A stretch of 64,000 nt of DNA from G965215045 sp965215045 (GCA_965215045.1 OZ244031.1:682001-746000), one strand, 5' to 3'. Positions 8,732 to 17,458 are shown, numbered from the stretch's first letter. Numbers and translations are program-made. The notes: generated from the letters alone by a model not told the origin.

Positions 8732-10108
8732 TCAGGCCAGCAGGGGCGGCAGCTCTTTTTGCAGGCGCAACTTTTCCTTGATGCCCTGTTCGCCGGTCAG
8801 GGCGAAGCCCAGCAACTGGCCGCCCCGGTCGCGAAATTCGGCGACGATATTCTGCCCGTCTTCCCGGTATTGCCATTCGCCCTCGGCATCCTGGGGCGGC
8901 GGTGCCACGACCACCGGGCAAAACGGCGTCTTGATCGTAATCGGCATGCCCGGGTACTGCACCCGGGTCTCGGTACCGGCCAGGGTCTGGCCCAGGGCCC
9001 GGGCGCAGGCCATGAGCGGTGCCACGTAAAACAGCACCAGGCCATCCACCTCGGCGCAATCTCCCAGGGCGTAGACATCTTCCGCGCTGGTCTGCAGCAG
9101 GCGGTCGACGACGATGCCGCGCTTAACTTTGATGCCCGCCCGCCGGGCCAATTCCGTGCGCGGGCGCACGCCGATCGCCGACACCACCAGGTCTGCAGAC
9201 ACCTTCTCGCCGTTGTCCAGGGTGGCGATAATGCCGTCCCCGTCCGGGGCCCGGTCCACTCTCTGCACCACGGTGCCGAAATGAAAGACCACCCCCCGTT
9301 CTTCCAGGGCCGACTGCACCGCCTTGCCCCCCGGTTCGGGCAGCAGGATCGGCAGGCTGCGTCCCAGGGGCTCCACCGCTTCCAACTGGAAACCGCCATT
9401 GCACAGGTCATTGGCAAACTCGCTGCCGATCAGTCCGGCACCGATGATCAACAGCTTGCGCACCCCGCCCTGCTCCAGGGCCGCGCGAAAGCGATCGTAG
9501 TCCATGAGGCTGTTCACCGAGTACACGAGCTCCAGGGCGTCTCCCTCCAGGGGCGGTTCCACGGCCTCGGAGCCCCAGGCCAGCACCAGCTTGCTGTAGG
9601 AAACTGTCTGGCCATTGTCCAGGTGCAGTGTGTGCCCGGCGGTATCGATAGCCTCGACCCCGGTAAAGCACAACACCTGGGCCTGCAATTGCTGCGCCAT
9701 TTTTTCGGCGCTGGCAGTGGCCAGGTCCCGGGCCGTGGTCTTGCGCGTAAAGCCGGTAGACAGCATGGGTTTGGAGTAAAAACTGCCGTCGTCGGAGGTG
9801 ATCAACGTGAGCGGTGTCGCGCTGTCATGCTTGCGAAATTCCTTCGCCGTGTTATAGCCTGCAAGCCCGGTGCCAATAATCACCACCGGTGCCTGGGCCG
9901 GGGCCTCCGGGGCCGTTTCTGCAGCCGGTGCCGCCGCCGTTTCCTCCTCTTCGATTAATTCAAAATCTTCCTTGCCGACCCCGCACTCGGGACAGAGAAA
10001 ATCCTCCGGCACATCTTCCCAGCGCGTGCCCGGTTCAACGCCTTCCTCCGGTGCACCCAGGGCCTCATCGTACACCCAGCCGCAAACAATACATTCCCAT
10101 TTACGCAT
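8732..10108 (-). CDS. Rubredoxin-rubredoxin reductase fusion
   Basis: A 458-aa protein joining two electron carriers usually encoded separately. Residues 1-50 are a rubredoxin with the Fe(Cys)4 pairs C6-x-x-C9 and C39-P-E-C42. An Ala/Pro/Glu-rich linker spans about 55-74. Residues 75-458 are an FAD/NAD(P)H oxidoreductase: GTGLAG at 79-84, a second Rossmann motif IIGAGLIGSEFAN, and VYALGDCAE near the FAD-binding end. The predicted role is NAD(P)H-dependent reduction of its own rubredoxin, feeding an oxygenase or oxidative-stress enzyme. In Pseudomonas rubA and rubB are separate but also lie near ubiC-ubiA. Confidence 0.93.
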   Translation of the reverse strand: MRKWECIVCGWVYDEALGAPEEGVEPGTRWEDVPEDFLCPECGVGKEDFELIEEEETAAAPAAETAPEAPAQAPVVIIGTGLAGYNTAKEFRKHDSATPLTLITSDDGSFYSKPMLSTGFTRKTTARDLATASAEKMAQQLQAQVLCFTGVEAIDTAGHTLHLDNGQTVSYSKLVLAWGSEAVEPPLEGDALELVYSVNSLMDYDRFRAALEQGGVRKLLIIGAGLIGSEFANDLCNGGFQLEAVEPLGRSLPILLPEPGGKAVQSALEERGVVFHFGTVVQRVDRAPDGDGIIATLDNGEKVSADLVVSAIGVRPRTELARRAGIKVKRGIVVDRLLQTSAEDVYALGDCAEVDGLVLFYVAPLMACARALGQTLAGTETRVQYPGMPITIKTPFCPVVVAPPPQDAEGEWQYREDGQNIVAEFRDRGGQLLGFALTGEQGIKEKLRLQKELPPLLA

Positions 10109-10199
10109 TTGTACTGCTGCACCAGGCGTCGGACTCCAAGTTTTATAATTGGCGATTCAACGCCATTCGCCCGATATTGTACACAGTACATTGCAGACC

Positions 10200-10769
10200 G
10201 TGAGCCGCATTCCCGTCCCCGCCGCGACGCCCCACTGGCTGCAGCCGCTGCGTTTTTCCGCCGCCGAGCTGCCCTGGACGGTGCGCCGCTGGCTGCTGGA
10301 CGGCAGTTCCACCAGCCGGCTGATCCGCAAGGCGAGCGGTGCCCCGCCCGACATCCGGCTGCTCTGCCAGCACTGGGGGACGCCCGAGCCCGCCGAGAGA
10401 CAATTGCTGGCCATGCCGGCGCGCCGCCTGTGCATCATCCGGGAAGTGGAGATCTACTGCGCCCGGGAACCCTGGATGCTGGCGCGCACCGTGGCACCAC
10501 AAACCCTGCCGCGCCGCATATTGCGGTCGATGCACCGGCTCAGCGACAACCCCATCGCCAGGCTTCTGTACCAGGTGCCCGGTATGCAGCGCAGCACCTT
10601 TGAAGTCGCCCCACTGTACGGCGGCCATCCACCCCTGTCCCCCACCCTGCACTGGGATGAGCCCGTGTGGGGGCGTCGCTCCCTGTTCTTTTTCCGCGGC
10701 GCGCCCCTGCTGCTGAGCGAATGCTTCCTGCCCGGTTTTCAACGCTGGCTGGAGCGGGCATCCCGGTGA
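10200..10769 (+). CDS. ubiC: Chorismate lyase
   Basis: Removes pyruvate from chorismate to give 4-hydroxybenzoate, the first committed step of ubiquinone synthesis. The preferred GTG at 10200 gives 189 aa, close to the family length. An in-frame TTG at 10149 would add 17 residues but overlaps a TATAAT hexamer (10144-10149) that may be the promoter -10. Matching features are WLLDGSST, EPWMLARTV and the C-terminal WGRRS...PLLLSECFLP. The stop overlaps the ubiA start. Confidence 0.88.
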   Translation: MSRIPVPAATPHWLQPLRFSAAELPWTVRRWLLDGSSTSRLIRKASGAPPDIRLLCQHWGTPEPAERQLLAMPARRLCIIREVEIYCAREPWMLARTVAPQTLPRRILRSMHRLSDNPIARLLYQVPGMQRSTFEVAPLYGGHPPLSPTLHWDEPVWGRRSLFFFRGAPLLLSECFLPGFQRWLERASR

Positions 10770-11626
10770 AGCCAGGACTGCATTTCCGCGCCTGGTGGCA
10801 GTTGATGCGCGGCGACCGTCCGATCGGCTTTTTCCTGCTGCTGTGGCCGGTGTTGTGGAGCCTGTTCCTGGCACACGACGGCCTGCCCTCCGCCAGGCTG
10901 CTGGGGATTTTTGTCGCCGGAACCTGGCTGATGCGCGCGGCGGGCTGCATCGTCAACGACTGCGCGGACCGCGAGTTCGACCTCCGGGTGCAGCGCACCC
11001 GGACGCGCCCCCTGGTGACCGGTGCCGTGAGCCTGCCGGGCGCACTGGTGCTGTGCGCGGTGCTGCTGGGCCTGGCCTTTGCACTGGTCTTGCAAACCAA
11101 CCGGCTCACGGTCCTGCTCGCCCTGGCCGCCCTGGCATTGAGCCTGGTCTACCCGTTCAGTAAACGCTGGTTTAATCTGCCGCAGCTGTTCCTGGGCGTC
11201 GCCTTCGCCTTTAGCGTGCCGATGGTCTTCGCGGCGACCCGGGGCGCGGTGCCCGGTACAGCGTGGCCGTTGTTCGCCGCCGTGGTGCTGTGGGTGCTCT
11301 GCTATGACACCTTCTATGCAATGGCGGACCGCGAGGAGGACCGCCCGCTGGGCGTGCATTCCTCCGCCCTGCTGTTGGGACGCATGGACCGGTGGTTCAC
11401 CGCGACGCTGCAGTTGCTGGTGCTGGCACTGCTGGCGTACTGCGCCGTGCCGTTTGCACTGGGTGCCCCGTACTTTGCCGCCCTGTGTGCCGTCGCCCTG
11501 CTGTTTGCATACCAGCAGTACCTGGTCCGCAAGCGGGAGGCCGACGCCTGTTTGCGCGCCTTTGTGCACAATACCTGGGTCGGTGCCGCCGTGTGGGCCG
11601 GCATCGCACTGTCGCTGGCGCGCTGA
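10766..11626 (+). CDS. ubiA: 4-hydroxybenzoate octaprenyltransferase
   Basis: Integral membrane enzyme that prenylates 4-hydroxybenzoate, the second step of ubiquinone synthesis. The GTG at 10766 shares four bases with the end of ubiC and yields 286 aa, typical of UbiA; a start at 10667 would add 33 unrelated residues inside ubiC. The two Mg-diphosphate sites are visible: NDCADREFD after the second membrane helix and YDTFYAMADREED later. About eight hydrophobic helices follow. Confidence 0.95.
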   Translation: MKPGLHFRAWWQLMRGDRPIGFFLLLWPVLWSLFLAHDGLPSARLLGIFVAGTWLMRAAGCIVNDCADREFDLRVQRTRTRPLVTGAVSLPGALVLCAVLLGLAFALVLQTNRLTVLLALAALALSLVYPFSKRWFNLPQLFLGVAFAFSVPMVFAATRGAVPGTAWPLFAAVVLWVLCYDTFYAMADREEDRPLGVHSSALLLGRMDRWFTATLQLLVLALLAYCAVPFALGAPYFAALCAVALLFAYQQYLVRKREADACLRAFVHNTWVGAAVWAGIALSLAR

Positions 11627-11648
11627 ACATCGCGTGGACAAACCGTCG

Positions 11649-12866
11649 ATGCACAATACCCCCGACCGCTCCCCGCCGGTAAATACTGCAGCGGCGGCGT
11701 CATCGGGCGACGCCCTGCAACTGCGCTTCCTGCACGGCATAGAGGAACTGCCGGCGGCGGACTGGAACCGCCTGTGCGGGACCGACTATCCTTTCCTGCG
11801 CCATGAATTCTTGGCGGCCCTGGAACAGGGCGGCAGCGTCTGTGAACAGCGCGGCTGGAGCCCCCGGCATGTGGTTGCCTGGCGCGGCAAGCGGCCGGTG
11901 GCGGTGATGCCCCTCTATGAAAAAATGCACTCCTACGGTGAATTCGTCTTCGATTGGAACTGGGCGGCCGCCTTCGAACGCCGCGGCCTCTCTTATTATC
12001 CCAAGCTGCTCACCGCCGTACCGTTCACGCCCGCCAGCGGCCCGCGTTGCGGCAGCGAGGCCGGCGAAGAGCACCGGCAAACGCTGTGCAAACTGCACGA
12101 GGCAGTACTGGAACTGGCCCGGGAACGCGGTTGTTCCTCCTGGCACCTGTTGTTTGCGACGCCGGGGGAAGTCGCCACACTGGCCGAGTGCGGCATGTTG
12201 CGCCGCACGAGTGTGCATTTTGTCTGGCACAACCGGGGCTACGCGGAATTCGCGGACTTCCTGCAGAGTCTCAATGCGCGGCGGCGCAAGAGCATTCGCC
12301 GTGAACGGCGGCGCGTGCACGAACAGGGCGCGCGCCTGCGAACGGTTTCCGGGGAGCAGGCCAGTGCGGCGGACTGGGACCTGTTTTATGCCTGCTACCA
12401 GGACACCTACGCCAGGCGCAGCGGACACGGCGGGTACCTGGAGCGAAATTTTTTTACCCGGCTCGCCCGCACCCTGGGACAGCAAATCGTGCTGATCCTG
12501 GCCGAACGCCGGGGCCAGGGCGTGGCCGCCGCCCTGTGCCTGCGCTCAAGCGAGGTTTTGTACGGGCGCTACTGGGGCTGCCTGGAGGACATCGATTGCC
12601 TGCATTTCGAGACCTGTTATTACCAGGGAATCGAGTACTGCATCGACAACGGCCTGCAGCATTTCGACCCCGGGGTGCAGGGGGAACACAAGATCCTGCG
12701 CGGCTTCAGCCCCGAGAAAAGTTACTCCTGTCACTGGCTCCGGCCGCGCGAGTTCCAGGAGGCGGTCAGGGACTACCTGCAGCGGGAGGAATACCAGGTG
12801 CAGCGCTACCTGGAGGCCGCGAGCACCCTGCTGCCGTTCAAACAAGTTCCGGTGCCCGAACGCTGA
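11649..12866 (+). CDS. DUF482/COG3146 GNAT-like acyltransferase
   Basis: A 405-aa protein of the DUF482 family, related to FemAB/GNAT peptidyl- and acyl-transferases; the biochemical role is not settled. Visible family segments are GSVCEQRGWSPRHVVAW, YPKLLTAVPFTPASGPR and the C-terminal DNGLQHFDPGVQGEHKILRGF. The ATG at 11649 is chosen because the longer frame from 11304 runs inside ubiA. The gene's 3' end, including the stop codon, is duplicated immediately downstream. Confidence 0.82.
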   Translation: MHNTPDRSPPVNTAAAASSGDALQLRFLHGIEELPAADWNRLCGTDYPFLRHEFLAALEQGGSVCEQRGWSPRHVVAWRGKRPVAVMPLYEKMHSYGEFVFDWNWAAAFERRGLSYYPKLLTAVPFTPASGPRCGSEAGEEHRQTLCKLHEAVLELARERGCSSWHLLFATPGEVATLAECGMLRRTSVHFVWHNRGYAEFADFLQSLNARRRKSIRRERRRVHEQGARLRTVSGEQASAADWDLFYACYQDTYARRSGHGGYLERNFFTRLARTLGQQIVLILAERRGQGVAAALCLRSSEVLYGRYWGCLEDIDCLHFETCYYQGIEYCIDNGLQHFDPGVQGEHKILRGFSPEKSYSCHWLRPREFQEAVRDYLQREEYQVQRYLEAASTLLPFKQVPVPER

Positions 12867-12948
12867 AACGCCGCACGGTCCATGCGACCTGCTGCCGTTC
12901 AAACAAGTCCCGGTGCCCGAACGCTGAAACGCCGCACGGTCCGTGCAC
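12827..12948 (+). repeat. 61-bp tandem duplication of the DUF482 gene 3' end
   Basis: The segment 12827-12887 (last 13 codons, stop codon and 21 bases beyond) is repeated at 12888-12948 with only a few differences, such as GTTCC against GTCCC. The second copy still carries the TGA but has no reading frame entering it. Short GCACCCT matches flank the duplicated block. Confidence 0.92.
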
Positions 12949-12985
12949 CCTTCGGGGGCGACGGGCGCGGGCGCAAGACCGGGAT

Positions 12986-13813
12986 TCAGTCTGCAAGTTC
13001 CTTGCGCAGGGTCTCGATCAATGTCCGGGTCTGCGGGCGCACCCCGCGCCAGACCAGGAAGGACTCCGCCGCCTGTTCCACCAGCATTCCCAGGCCGTCA
13101 CAACATTGTGCGGCACCCAGTTCCCGGCAGCGGTGCATAAAGGGCAGGGCACCCCGGCCGTAACTCATGTCATAGGCGTTTCCACCGGCGCACAGGATGC
13201 CGTCCGGCAGCGGTGGCACCTCTCCCTGCAGTCCGGCACTGCTGCCATTGATGAGCAACTCGAAAGGCGCTTCCCGATGCAGTTCTCCATAGCCGCCGGC
13301 GCGCAGCCCGGGGACGGCAAACCCGCTCACCAACTGCTGCGCCCGCTCCGGCGTACGGTTGACGATCAGCAGTTGTGCGGGCCCGGCCTGCAGCAGCGAC
13401 GCCATAACCCCGCGCACGGCACCGCCCGCCCCCAGCACCAGGACACGCCGACCCTCCAGTTCCCAGCCCAGGTTGACGCCCAGGTCCTGCAGCAACCCGG
13501 GGCCGTCGGTATTGTCCCCGCCCACGTCTCCTGTCGGCAGGCGGTGCAGAACATTGACCGCCGCCGCCCGCTCCGCACGTTCGCTCAGGGAAGCGGCGTA
13601 CTGGAAGGCCTGACCCTTGAACGGCAGGGTAATGTTGAGACCCCGCCCGCCGGCCATGAAAAAAGCGTCCGCGGCGGCGGCGAAACCGTCGAGTGGGATT
13701 TCCCGGGCCTCGTATTCCAGTTGTTCCCCGGTCTGCTCTGCAAAGGCGCGGTGCACCCGGGGCGAGAGACTGTGCCGCACCGGGTTGCCGAACACCGCGT
13801 AACGATCAGTCAT
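12986..13813 (-). CDS. aroE: Shikimate dehydrogenase
   Basis: NADPH-dependent reduction of 3-dehydroshikimate in the shikimate pathway. The protein is 275 aa. The substrate site is seen in GNPVRHSLSP near the N-terminus, NITLPFKG (catalytic Lys) and NTDGPG (partner Asp), and the cofactor loop in GAGGAVRGV. The gene follows hemF with an eight-base overlap of its start, in the tsaC-hemF-aroE order common in Gammaproteobacteria. Confidence 0.96.
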   Translation of the reverse strand: MTDRYAVFGNPVRHSLSPRVHRAFAEQTGEQLEYEAREIPLDGFAAAADAFFMAGGRGLNITLPFKGQAFQYAASLSERAERAAAVNVLHRLPTGDVGGDNTDGPGLLQDLGVNLGWELEGRRVLVLGAGGAVRGVMASLLQAGPAQLLIVNRTPERAQQLVSGFAVPGLRAGGYGELHREAPFELLINGSSAGLQGEVPPLPDGILCAGGNAYDMSYGRGALPFMHRCRELGAAQCCDGLGMLVEQAAESFLVWRGVRPQTRTLIETLRKELAD

Positions 13814-14711
13814 CGAGCCAGTCCCGCGGCTGGAGAAATTCTTTCTCCAGGCGCTCTTCTACACTGCCGGGTGGCGGCCGGTAGTCGTACTGCCAACGCA
13901 CAAACGGCGGCAGTGACATCAGGATCGAGGCCGTGCGCCCCCCGGATTCCAGGCCAAAGCGCGTGCCGCGATCAAAAAGAAGATTGAATTCCGCGTAGCG
14001 TCCGCGCCGGTATGCCTGGAAAGCACGTTCGCGGGCACCGTAGCGCATGTCCCGGCGGCGACGCACCAGCGGCAGGTAGGCCCGCGCATAACTTTCACCG
14101 ACCGCCCGCAACAGGGAAAAACTGTGCGCAAACCCGCCCTCTACCCAGTGGTCGAAAAACAGGCCGCCGACGCCCCGTGTCTCCTGCCGATGCGGCAGGT
14201 AAAAATACTCGTCACACCATTGTTTCAAACGCGGATAGATATCCGCCCCCAGGGGCAGGCAGGCATCCCGGGCCGTCCGGTGCCAGTGCCGGCAATCCTC
14301 CTCGTAGCCGTAACAGGGCGTCAGGTCATAGCCGCCGCCAAACCACCAGTTCGACGCCCCTGACTCCGCGGCGAAACAGCGCAGGTTGGCATGCGAGGCC
14401 GGCACATGCGGATTGCGGGCATGCGCGACGATGGATACGCCGGCGACGCAAAACGGAACGCCCTCCAGTTGTGGACGCGCGGTGCTGGTGGGCAAGAGGA
14501 TATTGCGCAGTTGGGAGAAATTCACTCCCAGTTGTTCGAAGACCCGGCCGCCCCGGCGCACGCAGGACAGGCCGCCGCCCTGCTCGTGCCGCCATTCATC
14601 GCGGACAAAGGCACCGCCCTCGTCTTGGGCGGCAAAACCCTGGCAGATCTCCTCGTGCCAGTTTCGCAACCAGTCGGCGACCGCGGCAAAATCCACCTGC
14701 TGTTCAGCCAC
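13806..14711 (-). CDS. hemF: Oxygen-dependent coproporphyrinogen III oxidase
   Basis: Decarboxylates coproporphyrinogen III to protoporphyrinogen IX with O2, in haem synthesis. The GTG at 14711 follows a good GGAGGTG and gives 301 aa, matching the family. Conserved blocks are NPHVPASHANLR, WWFGGGYDLTPCYGY, and the C-terminal EFNLLFDRGTRFGLESGGR with MSLPP. The start overlaps the end of tsaC by eight bases. Use of HemF indicates an aerobic lifestyle. Confidence 0.95.
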   Translation of the reverse strand: MAEQQVDFAAVADWLRNWHEEICQGFAAQDEGGAFVRDEWRHEQGGGLSCVRRGGRVFEQLGVNFSQLRNILLPTSTARPQLEGVPFCVAGVSIVAHARNPHVPASHANLRCFAAESGASNWWFGGGYDLTPCYGYEEDCRHWHRTARDACLPLGADIYPRLKQWCDEYFYLPHRQETRGVGGLFFDHWVEGGFAHSFSLLRAVGESYARAYLPLVRRRRDMRYGARERAFQAYRRGRYAEFNLLFDRGTRFGLESGGRTASILMSLPPFVRWQYDYRPPPGSVEERLEKEFLQPRDWLDD

Positions 14712-15261
14712 GCCGCAACACCTCCCCGCTTTGCAGCTCGCGAATTTCACTGGGGCGGGTTCGACTCCCGACCACGCCCGGTGCCAGGTGCACGGCGCGG
14801 CCGAAATGCCGCCGCACCTGGAAGGCATGCCGCGCCGGCGTACACCCGCACCGGTTGGCCGAAGTGGAAACCAGCGGCATCCCCGCGAGATGGCACAGGG
14901 CCCGGGCGACCGGATGCGCGGGAATACGCAGTGCCACCGTGGAGTGCGCGCCGCGAATCCAGGCCGGTGCCCGGCCGTTGTCCGGAACCAGCCAGGTGAC
15001 CGCACCGGGCCAGCTGCGCTCCAGCACGGCCAGTAAGCGCGGGGGCAGACCCGCCAGCAAAGGTTCCAGCTGCTCCAGGTCCGCCGCCACCAGGATCAGA
15101 CCCCGGGCGGGGTCACGGCCCTTGAGTTCCAGCAGCCTGAAGACCGCATCGGCGCAATACGGGTCGCAGCCCAGGCCCCAGACGGCCTCGGTGGGATAGG
15201 CGAGCACACCGCCCTCCATGAGGATTTCGGCCGCCCGCCGCAAGCGTGGGGAGCCGATCAT
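14704..15261 (-). CDS. tsaC: Threonylcarbamoyl-AMP synthase
   Basis: Makes threonylcarbamoyl-AMP from threonine, bicarbonate and ATP for the t6A37 modification of ANN-decoding tRNAs. The 185-aa protein is the short single-domain (YrdC) form. It shows GGVLAYPTEAVWGLGCDP near residue 20, the PGAVTWLVPD stretch, and PLVSTSAN towards the C-terminus. The ATG at 15261 starts one base after the purE stop, implying cotranscription. Confidence 0.94.
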   Translation of the reverse strand: MIGSPRLRRAAEILMEGGVLAYPTEAVWGLGCDPYCADAVFRLLELKGRDPARGLILVAADLEQLEPLLAGLPPRLLAVLERSWPGAVTWLVPDNGRAPAWIRGAHSTVALRIPAHPVARALCHLAGMPLVSTSANRCGCTPARHAFQVRRHFGRAVHLAPGVVGSRTRPSEIRELQSGEVLRRG

Positions 15262-15262
15262 T

Positions 15263-15763
15263 TCAGGATTTCTGTTGTAGTTCCGTATCGGCCTGCACCA
15301 CGGCGGCGGCGCGCTCTTCGCGGTCCTTGCGCAAGCGCTCGGCCAGTGCCTCGTCCGACAGGGCGAGAATCTGTGCCGCCAGGAGTGCGGCGTTTTTGGC
15401 ACCGCTGGCCCCGATGGCCACCGCGGCCACCGGCATGCCCGGGGGCATCTGCACCGTTGACAACAGGGAATCGATGCCACCCAGGCTGGAGGCGGCGAGC
15501 GGTACGCCGATCACCGGACGGGTGGTTTGCGCCGCTACCGCCCCGGCCAGGTGGGCCGCCATGCCGGCAGCGGCGATAAAGGCCGCGCAACCGCGACGCT
15601 CTGCATCCAGCACATAGTCCCGCGTGCGATCCGGGGTGCGGTGCGCCGAGAGCACCCGCCATTCATGGGGAATGCCGAACTTCTGCAGGAGTTCGGCAGC
15701 ACCCTGCATGTCCTGGGTATCGGAGGCCGAACCCATCAATACTGCTACAAATGCTTTGCTCAC
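15263..15763 (-). CDS. purE: N5-carboxyaminoimidazole ribonucleotide mutase
   Basis: Class I PurE converts N5-CAIR to CAIR in purine synthesis. The GTG at 15763 lies behind a GGAG box and gives 166 aa; an in-frame TTG eight codons earlier is less likely. Family motifs are VLMGSASDTQDM near the N-terminus, HRTPDRTRDY, and GVPLAASSLGGIDSLLSTVQMPPGMPVA. Class I PurE normally works with PurK, usually adjacent, but purK is not next to it here: tsaC follows. Confidence 0.95.
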   Translation of the reverse strand: MSKAFVAVLMGSASDTQDMQGAAELLQKFGIPHEWRVLSAHRTPDRTRDYVLDAERRGCAAFIAAAGMAAHLAGAVAAQTTRPVIGVPLAASSLGGIDSLLSTVQMPPGMPVAAVAIGASGAKNAALLAAQILALSDEALAERLRKDREERAAAVVQADTELQQKS

Positions 15764-16124
15764 GTTTATCTCCGGCCGGTGCGGCAAAAGATCATTTTAG
15801 TGCAAGAGCCGCGGGGCGGTTTCTGGCACCGCGGGCGGAACGGGCGTATGGCATCGCGGACGGAACGTATGACATCGCGGGCAGAACGGGCGTATGACAC
15901 CGCATTGGCCGCGGGCGGAACTCTGGCATCGCGGGCGGGCGTATGACACTGGGAGACGCAAGTCTGGCCGCGGGCGGAACTCTGGCATCGTGGACGGGCG
16001 TATGACACCGCGAGACGCAAGTCTGGCCGCGGGCGGAACTCTGGCATCGCGGGCGGGCGTATGACACCGCGGGCGGAACTCTGACACCGCGGGCGGGCAC
16101 ACACTGCGACCGGCAAACAGCGAA
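15764..16124. repeat. Minisatellite B, 59-bp period
   Basis: The gap between purE and rnpB is largely a tandem array, about 15829-16106. The phrase GGCCGCGGGCGGAACTCTGG begins at 15907, 15966 and 16025, a period of exactly 59. Each unit divides into modules of 20, 20 and 19 bases: two begin CGCGGGCGG and end GGCAT or GACAC, and the third ends GTCTGGC. A more degenerate part upstream uses shorter modules of the same kind. Non-coding, since 59 shifts the frame at each copy. It sits beyond the 3' end of rnpB and upstream of purE. Confidence 0.9.
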
Positions 16125-16485
16125 GCAGAGTCGGTCTGTAAGCCGGGTTCTGTAACGCCGCAAGCGGCGCCGGCAGCCATTCCTCTGGGACCTGCATCGC
16201 TGCAGGCCTCTAGCGACCAACCCGAACCCGGATGCGGGCCGCATCATCGGGTTCCTATTCGGTCTTGCTCCGGACGGGGTTTACACTGCCGCGGTATGTT
16301 GCCATCCGCGCGGTGCGCTCTTACCGCACCTTTTCACCCTTACCCGGCCGCAGCCGGGCGGTATGTTTTCTGTTGCACTTTCCGTAAGCTCACGCTCCCC
16401 AGCGGTTAGCTGGCGCCCTGCCCTGTGGAGCCCGGACTTTCCTCTGCACCCCTTGCGGGCGCAGCGACTGCCCGACCGACTCTGC
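16125..16485 (-). ncRNA. rnpB: RNase P RNA
   Basis: Catalytic RNA that matures tRNA 5' ends. The minus strand carries the bacterial type A landmarks: GAGGAAAGTCCGGGCTCC after the first helix, GGTAAGGGTGAAAAGGTGCGG with AAGAGCGCACC in the middle, and ACAGAACCCGGCTTACA at the 3' end. The ends pair as a 12-bp P1 helix, 16474-16485 with 16125-16136. A well-spaced promoter lies just upstream. Ends are set by P1 and may be off by a few bases. Confidence 0.97.
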
Positions 16486-16492
16486 AGGCAAC

Positions 16493-16521
16493 AGGATACC
16501 CGGGAAGCGTGCGCGCTGCAA
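16493..16521 (-). promoter_or_regulatory. rnpB promoter
   Basis: Read on the minus strand, TTGCAG (16516-16521) and TATCCT (16493-16498) are separated by exactly 17 bases. The expected start, seven bases after the -10, falls at about 16485, the 5' end of the P1 helix. Confidence 0.8.
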
Positions 16522-16615
16522 GCAGCTGTATAAGTCCATAAATATGAGACTCGGGAGAGTCATCATCCGCGGGAGAGCACCGGGCCTCGTGCAGGCCCGG
16601 CCGCTGCACACCCGC

Positions 16616-17458
16616 TCAATCCTTGCGCCGTGCGAGTGCCTTCTTGTAGAGGGTGGCACGCGCACTGCCGCTGATGCGCGCCGCCAGGGTCGCAGCACGG
16701 GAGGGCGGCATCTGCTCCAGCAAAATATCCAGTACCCGCTGCGCCTCCCTTTCCCGCGGCAGGGCGGCCGGCGCCCCGGCGACCAACAGGATATTCTCCC
16801 CGCGCTGCAAGTCCGGGTTTTGTTCCAGCGTCTCGCACAAGGCACCCAGGGAGCTGCGCCGCACACTTTCATGACGTTTGCTCAATTCGTGCAACAGGGA
16901 GACCCGGCGCCGGGTGCCAAAGATGTGCGCCAAGTCCGTGACACAGGCGAGCAGGCGATGGGGGGCTTCAAAAAACAGCAGGCTCCGTCTCTCCCCCGCC
17001 AATTCCTCCAGGCGTCGGCGGCGCGGGGCGGTGCGTGCCGGCAGGAACCCCTCGAATACAAAGCGATCCACGGGGATGCCGGCGATACTCAAGGCGGCAC
17101 TGAGGGCACTGGGCCCCGGCACCGCCCTCACCGTCAAACCCTCCTCCAGCACCGCATCCAGCAGTCGGTACCCGGGGTCGGAGACCAGCGGCGTGCCGGC
17201 GTCTGCGATCAGTGCCAGGCAATCGCCCCGCCGCAGCCGACGCAGAAAGAACTCCACTTCCCGGGGGGTGCTGTGGTCATGGTAGGCGCGCACCGGGGTG
17301 GAAATTCCAAAATGTTTTAATAGGGGGGCACTGTGCCGGGTGTCCTCGGCGATAATAAGGGAGACTTTTTGCAAGACCTCCACCGCGCGCGGCGTCATAT
17401 CGCCGAGATTGCCGATGGGCGTCGCCACCACGTACAAAACAGCCCGTTCAATGTCCAT
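16616..17458 (-). CDS. rsmI: 16S rRNA (cytidine(1402)-2'-O)-methyltransferase
   Basis: Methylates the ribose of C1402 in the 16S rRNA decoding centre. The 280-aa protein starts LYVVATPIGNLGDMTPRA and contains IIAEDTRH, LIADAGTPLVSDPGYRL and VPGPSALSAALSIAG, the SAM-binding tetrapyrrole-methylase fold. The C-terminal tail is Arg-rich. The ATG at 17458 overlaps the divergent lpoA ATG by eight bases; a TTG one codon earlier is also possible. Confidence 0.95.
   Translation of the reverse strand: MDIERAVLYVVATPIGNLGDMTPRAVEVLQKVSLIIAEDTRHSAPLLKHFGISTPVRAYHDHSTPREVEFFLRRLRRGDCLALIADAGTPLVSDPGYRLLDAVLEEGLTVRAVPGPSALSAALSIAGIPVDRFVFEGFLPARTAPRRRRLEELAGERRSLLFFEAPHRLLACVTDLAHIFGTRRRVSLLHELSKRHESVRRSSLGALCETLEQNPDLQRGENILLVAGAPAALPREREAQRVLDILLEQMPPSRAATLAARISGSARATLYKKALARRKD

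Noticed and set aside
15829..16106. CRISPR-like array
   Set aside because: There are no unique spacers: the whole 59-bp unit repeats. No cas genes are present.
15766..16247. Repetitive peptides (SSARG, CHTPARDARVPPA) in three frames over minisatellite B
   Set aside because: All three minus frames are open because of GC bias, the repeat period is not a multiple of three, and one frame enters rnpB.
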